Shown: positions 6,036-10,234 of the stretch, in pieces
Layout of the letters: every line of letters starts with the position of its first letter
How positions within the stretch are numbered: position 1 is the stretch's first letter
NCBI GenBank assembly: GCA_019246495.1
Contig: JAFAQI010000308.1
Span: forward strand, 1 to 10,234
DNA: 10,234 nucleotides
DNA from: Frankiales bacterium
Lineage (GTDB): Bacteria; Actinomycetota; Actinomycetes; JAFAQI01
Direction: 5' to 3'
Notes under the pieces: generated by a model
The model's input: only the letters and a program-made list of their open reading frames with translations
Told to the model about the DNA's origin: nothing
The model's database searches: none
Position numbers and translations under genes: made by a program

Positions 6036-7010
6036 ATGGTGGTGCTGCTGCTTGGCTTTGCCGCGTCGCTGTGCTTCGCGGTCGCCTACGTGATGCAGTA
6101 TCACGAAGCGCACGAGGCTCCGCGCGGATTGTTTCTGTCGCCGCGGCTGCTGGTCGAGCTCGCGCATCACCGCATCTGGGTCGGCGGCATCGCCGCGATG
6201 CTGCTCGGCGACGGGCTCCAGGCGTGGGCTCTCGGTCGCGGCAGCCTCGCCGTCGTCGAGCCGGTGCTGACGACAAGCCTGCTCTTCGCGCTGCCGTTGT
6301 CGGCGGCCTGGCACCGGCAGCGGCTGCGCCGGCGCGAGTGGGCCGGCGCGTTCCTGGTGAGCGCCGGCGTCGGCCTGCTGCTCGGCGTCGGGTCACCGAC
6401 CGCCGGCCGCTCGGACATGCCGGAGTACCAGTGGATCCTGCTCACGCTCGCGACGTGGGGTCTCGCGCTGTCGCTCGTCGCGGCCGGCATGCGGGCGCCG
6501 TGGCCGTCGTACCGAGCCGCGGCGATCGGCGGCGGCGCCGGCGTGCTCTTCGGGCTGCAGGACGCACTCACCCGCTATTGCCTGCACTGGTTCTCGCGCG
6601 ACTTCACGCATCTGCTGTTCTCGTGGCAGCCCTACGTGCTGCTCGTCACCGCGGTCTACGGGCTGACACTCGCGCAGTCGGCGTACGAGGCGGGATCACT
6701 GGCCGCCGCGCTCCCCACGATGACGATCGGCGAGCCGGTGATCGGTTCGCTCATCGGCATGCTCGCGCTCAACGAGCAGTTCAACAACTCACCGATGGCC
6801 CTCGGCTGGGAGGCGTTCGGCGCGGTCATCATGGTGGCCGGGACATGGATGCTCGCGCGGTCGCCACTCGTGATCGGCCGGCGCCATCGCCTGCGCGACC
6901 GCGTGCGGCATCCACTGCATCCGCACGGCAGTTCCGCCGACGTCGTCAGTGCGACGGGTACGGCGGCGCACCCTCCGGCGTCGTCACCCGCAGCTCCGGA
7001 AGCCCGCTGA
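6036..7010 (+). CDS. NIPA/EamA-like (DMT superfamily) membrane transporter, paralogue
   Basis: A 324-residue polytopic membrane protein, the head-to-head paralogue of the transporter at 4977-5969. Shared landmarks fall at nearly the same residues: GDGLQAWALGRGSLAVVEP (~58-76), LFALPLS (~83-89), REWAGAFLVSAGVGLLLG (~100-117), SWQPY at 196-200, YEAGSLAAALP (~217-227) and EPVIGSLIGMLALNEQF (~233-249). Eight or nine helices alternate with short loops; the final ~45 residues are Arg/His/Pro rich and hydrophilic. The ATG has a GGAAGGG-type ribosome site about 11 nt upstream, which is long. The open frame upstream is antisense to the neighbour and was not used. Its 3' end overlaps the convergent MscS gene by 65 bp. 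The transported substrate is unknown. Confidence 0.88.
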   Translation: MVVLLLGFAASLCFAVAYVMQYHEAHEAPRGLFLSPRLLVELAHHRIWVGGIAAMLLGDGLQAWALGRGSLAVVEPVLTTSLLFALPLSAAWHRQRLRRREWAGAFLVSAGVGLLLGVGSPTAGRSDMPEYQWILLTLATWGLALSLVAAGMRAPWPSYRAAAIGGGAGVLFGLQDALTRYCLHWFSRDFTHLLFSWQPYVLLVTAVYGLTLAQSAYEAGSLAAALPTMTIGEPVIGSLIGMLALNEQFNNSPMALGWEAFGAVIMVAGTWMLARSPLVIGRRHRLRDRVRHPLHPHGSSADVVSATGTAAHPPASSPAAPEAR

Positions 7011-7881
7011 CCGCGAACGACGTTGTCGCGATCTCGAGCCCGGCGCGCTCGAACTCGTCCAGCAGGTCACGGCTGATGTCGCTCTTGACGCGGCGGATGC
7101 CACGGACCGGTACGACGAACCGCACCGCGAGCTCGACCCAGTTGCTCGTCAGCTTGTAGAAGACCTCGGGTTCGACGTCCGTGCGCGGCAGGTAGAAGCG
7201 GCGACGCATGCGTTGCAGCGCTTCGGGGTCGAGCTCTTCGGCGGTCGGAGCATGCCGGGTCGCGACCTCGAGCAGGATGCGCTCGGCGAGCTTGCGGTCG
7301 GCGTCGTACGGGATGCCGACGCGCAGCTCCTCCCAGAGGAACGGGAAGTCGCGCGAGTAGTTGTAGACCGGCTCGTCGAACACCACGCCGTTCGTCACCG
7401 TCACCACCCGGCCGGTGTGCTGGCGGGCATCGACCCAGACCGGTGCAGCGCCGGTCGTGTCGGTGTCGCCCTCCGGCTGTCCCATCTCGAGGATCGTCGT
7501 GCGCAGGAAGCCGAGGCCGATGACGTCACCGCGCACGCCGCCCATCACGACGCGGTCGCCGATCGAGAACACGTCGCCGCGCAGGATGAGGAAGTAGCCG
7601 GCCAGCGACGTGACAGCCTTCTGCAGTGCGAACGCAAGACCCGCGCTGAGCAGGCCGACCGCCGCGGCCGCATGAAGGCCGTTGTCGAACCAGATCGACA
7701 GCACCCCGAGGATGAACACGACGCCGGTTGCGAGGTTGATCGCCTGCCGCGACCAGAACCGCACCGTCGTGTGGGTGCGGCCGCGCAACGCCAGCCGCAC
7801 CACCTGCCGGGCGACGAGCCGGAGCACGACGAGAGCCGCGACGAGCGCCAGCGTGTAGACCAGCTTCGTCGCGGTCTTCAT
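6946..7881 (-). CDS. MscS-family mechanosensitive ion channel protein
   Basis: A 311-residue membrane protein of the small-conductance mechanosensitive channel family, expected to open under hypo-osmotic membrane tension. Helices lie at ~6-32, ~47-66 and ~69-100. The third is the pore-like helix (AAAAVGLLSAGLAFALQKAV), followed by the MscS beta domain (FSIGDRVVMGGVRGDVIGLG then FLRTTILEM) and VTNGVVFDEPVYNYSRDFP, the counterpart of the family's PNG...NYS segment. A cytoplasmic alpha/beta part follows (WEELRVGIPYDAD, WVELAVRFVVPVRGIRRVKS). The loop at ~134-157 between beta strands (GQPEGDTDTTGAAPVWVDAR) is longer than in E. coli MscS. I use ATG 7881; the frame stays open to a GTG at 7974 but that stretch is not channel-like. 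The site upstream is weak (GGTGGG). It is divergent from the sulfur-carrier gene across 116 bp. Confidence 0.9.
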   Translation of the reverse strand: MKTATKLVYTLALVAALVVLRLVARQVVRLALRGRTHTTVRFWSRQAINLATGVVFILGVLSIWFDNGLHAAAAVGLLSAGLAFALQKAVTSLAGYFLILRGDVFSIGDRVVMGGVRGDVIGLGFLRTTILEMGQPEGDTDTTGAAPVWVDARQHTGRVVTVTNGVVFDEPVYNYSRDFPFLWEELRVGIPYDADRKLAERILLEVATRHAPTAEELDPEALQRMRRRFYLPRTDVEPEVFYKLTSNWVELAVRFVVPVRGIRRVKSDISRDLLDEFERAGLEIATTSFAVSGLPELRVTTPEGAPPYPSH

Positions 7882-7984
7882 GTCCACGCCCACCAGGTGG
7901 ACGTGGCCCAAGGCAGCCCGGGAACCCAAAGCAGCCGGGAAGGACTGTGCCGTCGGGAGGGCATGCGCGTGCACGAGTGGGCTC

Positions 7985-7990
7985 TACCCT
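7985..7990 (+). promoter_or_regulatory. Putative -10 box for a leaderless sulfur-carrier transcript
   Basis: TACCCT ends 7 nt before the GTG at 7998, the spacing expected when transcription begins at or one base before the start codon. No Shine-Dalgarno lies before this GTG and no -35 match is visible. Confidence 0.45.
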
Positions 7991-7997
7991 GACCTCC

Positions 7998-8198
7998 GTG
8001 CGGGTGCACCTCCACAACCCCAAGCGCGACCTCGAGGTCGCCGGGCCGCTGCGCGTCAACGAGCTCGTCAAGCGCCTCGGCCTGACGCGTGAGGCGGTGC
8101 TCGTCATCCGCGGCGACAGCCTCGTGATGGGTGACACCCAGCTCGCCGACGAGGACGACGTAGAAATCCGTCCGGTGATCTCGGGCGGTGCACGCTGA
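7998..8198 (+). CDS. ttuB: ThiS/TtuB-like ubiquitin-fold sulfur carrier
   Basis: A 66-residue beta-grasp protein of the MoaD/ThiS/TtuB group. Such carriers are adenylated at a C-terminal glycine by an E1-like enzyme, gain a thiocarboxylate, and hand the sulfur to a partner. Visible family features are the opening strand (VRVHLHNPKRDLEVAG), the helix NELVKRLGL, the strand VLVIRGD, and the ending DEDDVEIRPVISGG. Unusually, GG is followed by Ala-Arg before the stop, so trimming would be needed before activation. The next gene is a TtuA-type enzyme 1 nt after the stop, which names the partner. The GTG start is chosen for its fit to the first strand and a -10 box 7 nt upstream. The E1 (TtuC/MoeB/ThiF-like) is not in this window. 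ThiS proper is a less likely reading given the neighbour. Confidence 0.85.
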   Translation: MRVHLHNPKRDLEVAGPLRVNELVKRLGLTREAVLVIRGDSLVMGDTQLADEDDVEIRPVISGGAR

Positions 8199-8199
8199 C

Positions 8200-9120
8200 G
8201 TGAAGTGCAAGCGTTGCGGTGAGCCGCCGGTGATCGAGGTACGCCGGCACCGCGCCGCGTTCTGCGCGGACTGCTTCTTGCATCACTGCCGAGAGCAGGT
8301 GCGGCGCGTCCTCGAGAAGTTCCACATGGTCGAGCCCGGCGAGCGGGTGCTCGTCGCGATCTCCGGCGGCAAGGACTCGCTCGCGCTCTGGGACATCCTG
8401 CTCGACCTCGGCTACGTCGCGGACGGGGTCTATCTCGGGCTCGGCATCACCGACTACAGCGACACCTCGCTCGGCTTCGCGCAGCGTTACGCCGACGGCC
8501 GCGGCGCGAAACTTCACGTCGTCGACATCCCGGCGGAGCACGGGTTCGGCGTACCGGATGCAGCGAAGGCGACCAAGCGCGTGCCGTGCTCGGCGTGCGG
8601 GTTGTCGAAGCGGCACCTGCTCAACCGCGCGGCCATCGATGGCGGCTACGACGTCCTCGCCACCGGCCACAACCTCGACGACGAGGCGGCCGTGCTGTTC
8701 GGCAACGTCATGCAGTGGCACGTCGACTACCTGGCCCGGCAACGGCCCGTGCTGCCCGCGACGCCCGGGTTCGCTCGGCGGGTCAAGCCACTCATCCGGC
8801 TGAGTGAGCGGGAGACCGCGGCCTACTGCGTCATCCGCCGGATCGACTACATCGTCGAGGAGTGCCCGATGGCCGCGGGCAACAAGCACCTGCGTTACAA
8901 GGAGACGCTCAACGCGATCGAGGAGCGCACGCCGGGAGCGAAGGCGACGTTCTATCTCCAGTTCCTCAACCAGATGCAGCCGGTGCTCGCCGGCGTCGCG
9001 GATGAGGAGCGCGCGTCGGTGGGCGAGTGCACCCGGTGCGGCTCGCCGAGCACGTCGGAAATCTGCGCGTTCTGCAAGCTCGTCGAGCGCGCCGCCACCG
9101 ACAGCCTCGATGGGCGGTAG
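8200..9120 (+). CDS. ttuA: TtuA-type tRNA 2-thiouridine synthetase (PP-loop, Fe-S)
   Basis: A 306-residue cytoplasmic enzyme of the TtuA/Ncs6 group, which adenylates a tRNA uridine (U54 in Thermus) and replaces its oxygen with sulfur from TtuB. Zinc ligands flank the protein: C3, C6, C22, C25 at the N-terminus and C277, C280, C289, C292 at the C-terminus. The ATP PP-loop SGGKDS is at 55-60. C130 and C133 (PCSACG) with C222 (EECPM) match, in number as well as context, the three [4Fe-4S] ligands I recall for Thermus TtuA. TGHNLDDEAAVLFGN is also family-typical. That agreement favours GTG 8200 over GTG 8188, which would add four residues and overlap the carrier gene by 11 nt. The preceding gene is its sulfur donor. 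The modified position in this organism is not proven; s2U elsewhere in the tRNA is possible. Confidence 0.93.
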   Translation: MKCKRCGEPPVIEVRRHRAAFCADCFLHHCREQVRRVLEKFHMVEPGERVLVAISGGKDSLALWDILLDLGYVADGVYLGLGITDYSDTSLGFAQRYADGRGAKLHVVDIPAEHGFGVPDAAKATKRVPCSACGLSKRHLLNRAAIDGGYDVLATGHNLDDEAAVLFGNVMQWHVDYLARQRPVLPATPGFARRVKPLIRLSERETAAYCVIRRIDYIVEECPMAAGNKHLRYKETLNAIEERTPGAKATFYLQFLNQMQPVLAGVADEERASVGECTRCGSPSTSEICAFCKLVERAATDSLDGR

Positions 9121-9123
9121 TTT
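9118..9123 (+). promoter_or_regulatory. Putative -10 box starting in the ttuA stop codon
   Basis: TAGTTT begins with the TAG stop of the thiolation gene, and its last base is 7 nt before GTG 9130. This would give a leaderless transcript of the small membrane gene. There is no clear -35 and no Shine-Dalgarno before 9130. Confidence 0.4.
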
Positions 9124-9129
9124 CGACAC

Positions 9130-9237
9130 GTGCGAGTTCTGTTGCTGCTGATCGTGGCGGCCATCTTCCTGACCGGGCTCGTCTGGTGGGTCGTGTTCAT
9201 CGGCAACGCCGTGCTCGGCACCCTGCGCAAGCGCTGA
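9130..9237 (+). CDS. 35-residue single-helix membrane peptide
   Basis: A small open frame from GTG to TGA encoding 35 residues. Residues ~3-24 form one strongly hydrophobic helix (VLLLLIVAAIFLTGLVWWVV), followed by FIGNAVLGTLRKR with a basic end, so the C-terminus should face the cytoplasm. Support comes from composition (a clean helix and high third-position G/C), its fit in the gap between two real genes (9 nt after ttuA, 7 nt before the next gene) and a -10 box spaced for a leaderless start. I do not recognise the family. It may act as a small membrane partner of the following exported protein, but this is guesswork from adjacency. It is too short for coding statistics to be decisive. Confidence 0.6.
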   Translation: MRVLLLLIVAAIFLTGLVWWVVFIGNAVLGTLRKR

Positions 9238-9244
9238 CCGACCC

Positions 9245-9766
9245 GTGCGGATGCTCGTGGCCGTCGCCGCGGCGGCCCTTGCCACGTCGGCGTGCGTCGG
9301 CGGCGGCGGGCAGCCGTCATCCCCGCAGACCGGGCGGCAAGCCCACGACCTCGCGGCCTTCCTGCGGCTCCCCGTCGCGACACCGAGCGCTTGCCCGGCC
9401 GGTCAGCACGGATCTGCCTCCGGCCGCCGCTCGCCCTGGGCCGGCCGGGTCGACGTGTCGGTGTTCGTCAGCGACCGGGCAAAGCCGGCGGTGGTGCGCC
9501 GGCTCGGCACATTGCTCCGCGCGGAGCCGGACGTGGAACGGGTCTACGCCGAGTCCCGCGCGCAGGCCTATGCGGAGTATCAGCGGCTCTACACCTGCAG
9601 CGCCGCCGTGCCGGCGAGCGCGGTGCCCGCGTCGTACCGGCTGGTGCTCGCGCACGTCACGCAGGCGCGACGGGATGCGCTGGTCCGCGCGGTGAAAGTG
9701 CTGCCGGGAGTCGCCGCGGTTAGCTGTGACCCTTCGAACCCCTGCCTGCTGGCCGCTGCCCGCTGA
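9245..9766 (+). CDS. Exported FtsX extracellular-domain-like protein, probable lipoprotein
   Basis: A 173-residue protein. It begins with a signal peptide (MRMLVAVAAAALATSAC) ending at C17 in a lipobox-like LATSAC; Thr at -3 departs from the strict consensus, so lipidation is likely but not certain. A Gly/Ser/Pro linker follows. Residues ~68-163 match the pattern of the FtsX extracellular domain: VDVSVFVSDRA, LRAEPDVERVYAESRAQAYAEYQRLY, VPASYRLVL and ALVRAVKVLPGVAAVS. FtsX itself is a four-helix ABC-type permease subunit that controls peptidoglycan hydrolases; here no permease part exists. Four cysteines in the mature part (50, 118, 161, 167) could form two disulfides. I infer a surface-exposed protein that binds cell-wall enzymes or competes with FtsX. 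GTG 9245 and ATG 9251 are both possible starts; neither has a strong ribosome site, and coupling to the small gene 7 nt upstream is plausible. Confidence 0.82.
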   Translation: MRMLVAVAAAALATSACVGGGGQPSSPQTGRQAHDLAAFLRLPVATPSACPAGQHGSASGRRSPWAGRVDVSVFVSDRAKPAVVRRLGTLLRAEPDVERVYAESRAQAYAEYQRLYTCSAAVPASAVPASYRLVLAHVTQARRDALVRAVKVLPGVAAVSCDPSNPCLLAAAR

Positions 9767-9777
9767 GCACCGAATCA

Positions 9778-9796
9778 GCCGGCCGAGTCAGCCGGC
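9778..9796. terminator. Possible bidirectional stem-loop between convergent genes
   Basis: GCCGGC at 9778-9783 and 9791-9796 (self-complementary, 7-nt loop) can form a hairpin between the FtsX-like gene (stop 9764-9766) and the convergent gene, whose stop (9788-9790) lies in the loop. The repeat unit is TCAGCCGGC at 9775-9783 and 9788-9796. There is no T-run, the stem is short, and the right half lies in coding sequence. Confidence 0.3.
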
Positions 9797-10042
9797 GAGA
9801 CCCAGCCGGCGGCGGGCGCCGGCCTCGACCTCGTCCGGCGCCGGCGGGGTGCCCCGGCTGGCCGCGAGCGCTACCGCGGCCAGCCGGACCGCGCGGATGA
9901 CCTCGATCACCGGGGTATCCGCAGCCTCCTCGCTGAGCCGCAGCGTCAGCGTCAGATAGCCCGTGCCGATGTCGCCACTGCGCTCCGGCGACACGGCGCT
10001 CTCCCCCCGATTTTTCTGGACGAAATCGAGTGAAACGGACAT
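9788..10042 (-). CDS. Small soluble protein of unknown family
   Basis: An 84-residue open frame with ATG start and TGA stop. Its first ~18 residues are polar (MSVSLDFVQKNRGESAVSPE). Then comes a strand-like GYLTLTLRLSEE, an alanine-rich helix (VIEVIRAVRLAAVALAASRG) and an Arg-rich end. Third positions are strongly G/C after the first ten codons, as in the neighbouring real genes, which supports coding. I see no Shine-Dalgarno or leaderless -10 at this ATG, so an internal start such as the GTG near residue 17 cannot be excluded. I do not recognise the family and find no catalytic motif. It converges on the FtsX-like gene and is divergent from the partial gene at 10170. Confidence 0.6.
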   Translation of the reverse strand: MSVSLDFVQKNRGESAVSPERSGDIGTGYLTLTLRLSEEAADTPVIEVIRAVRLAAVALAASRGTPPAPDEVEAGARRRLGLAG

Positions 10043-10156
10043 CTGACGCCGCGCGCAAGGATGGTCGGTTCAGGAGTGACTCGTGAGACGGCAGAGGGTG
10101 GGCCGGATGTGACCTGCAGGCAACGAAATCGCGGGAGTGGACCCGCGCGCAGTGGG

Positions 10157-10162
10157 TAATCG
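10157..10162 (+). promoter_or_regulatory. Possible -10 region before the gene entering at the right edge
   Basis: TAATCG (or the overlapping GGTAAT) ends 7-9 nt before ATG 10170, the spacing seen at other candidate leaderless starts in this window. The hexamer is imperfect and no -35 is visible. Confidence 0.25.
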
Positions 10163-10169
10163 CAGCGGC

Positions 10170-10234
10170 ATGACCGTCCCGCGACTCGACGATTCCCCCA
10201 TTCCACCCGTCAGCGCCGACCGGCGCCGCCGCGC
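10170..10234 (+). CDS. Start of a gene truncated by the window edge
   Basis: From ATG 10170 the frame is open to the last base, giving about 21 residues (MTVPRLDDSPIPPVSADRRR and on). These are Pro/Arg-rich with no recognisable domain. A -10-like TAATCG upstream and the divergent layout with the gene at 9788 suggest a true start. No product can be named from this fragment. Confidence 0.4.
   Translation, partial: MTVPRLDDSPIPPVSADRRRR

Noticed and set aside
5970..6314. N-terminal extension of the minus-strand transporter by 115 codons
   Set aside because: The extension is hydrophilic, antisense to the paralogous transporter, and a strong GAGGAGGT precedes the internal ATG at 5969.
7882..7974. 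Upstream GTG start for the MscS gene at 7974
   Set aside because: The extra residues are Ala/His-rich and not membrane-like; the first helix starts just after ATG 7881.
6949..7992. 347-codon plus-strand frame opposite the MscS gene
   Set aside because: Mirror of the MscS coding strand; composition is Arg/Asp/His-rich with no fold-like pattern.
8188..8199. GTG 8188 as the start of the thiolation gene
   Set aside because: GTG 8200 gives the MKCKRCG-type beginning and puts the Fe-S cysteines at 130, 133 and 222; 8188 remains possible.
8104..9285. 393-codon minus-strand frame opposite the thiolation genes
   Set aside because: Antisense to TtuA, whose zinc, PP-loop and Fe-S motifs are unmistakable.
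9788..10042. Small protein as an acyl-CoA carboxylase epsilon subunit
   Set aside because: Size fits but the characteristic RGxPTxEELAAL segment is absent and no carboxylase gene is visible.
1..10234. CRISPR arrays, tRNA/rRNA genes, IS elements, phage or toxin-antitoxin genes
   Set aside because: No regularly spaced repeats, cloverleaf arms, transposase motifs or toxin-antitoxin families were seen on either strand.

Overview
The window looks like chromosomal DNA of a high-GC actinomycete. Supporting signs are a DUF3145 protein (a family essentially restricted to Actinomycetota), a MmyB-type XRE regulator, frequent GTG/TTG starts, strong third-position G/C, and several genes whose start codon lies about 7 nt behind a TAnnnT -10 hexamer, as in leaderless actinobacterial transcripts. 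I cannot fix the genus. No tRNA, rRNA, CRISPR array, insertion sequence or phage gene is visible. By eye, the first ~2.9 kb uses more A/T at third positions than the rest.

Layout. 17-2896 (minus): a PAS-PAS-LuxR regulator read from a TTG start, followed after 66 bp by a PAS-GGDEF-EAL protein whose GGDEF motif is degenerate, whose EAL site looks intact, and which ends in an unusual recombinase-like helical tail. A nested 74-bp palindrome (3004-3077) separates this pair from a MmyB-type XRE regulator (3079-3876, minus). That regulator is divergent from a small four-helix membrane protein (3988-4389). The 102-bp gap between them holds a perfect TTACCT-CGC-AGGTAA palindrome, the best operator candidate here. 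Next come DUF3145 (minus), sharing its stop region with the membrane gene, and two head-to-head paralogous NIPA/EamA-like transporters (4977-5969 minus, 6036-7010 plus). The second transporter runs 65 bp into the 3' end of a convergent MscS-family channel (6946-7881, minus).

The right part is a compact plus-strand cluster, 7998-9766: a ThiS/TtuB-like ubiquitin-fold sulfur carrier, a TtuA-type tRNA thiolation enzyme, a 35-residue single-helix membrane peptide, and an exported, probably lipid-anchored protein that looks like an isolated FtsX extracellular domain. The carrier and enzyme clearly work together: the carrier's C-terminal thiocarboxylate supplies sulfur and the Fe-S/PP-loop enzyme puts it on a tRNA uridine. 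The link to the last two genes is only positional. A convergent 84-residue unknown protein (9788-10042, minus) and the first codons of a plus-strand gene (from 10170) close the window.

Most notable points: the recombinase-like tail on a c-di-GMP protein; the stand-alone FtsX-ECD lipoprotein; a sulfur carrier whose GG is followed by two extra residues; a putative leaderless small membrane gene whose -10 box begins in the ttuA stop codon; the nested palindrome; and the XRE operator candidate. None of these by itself proves a new system.
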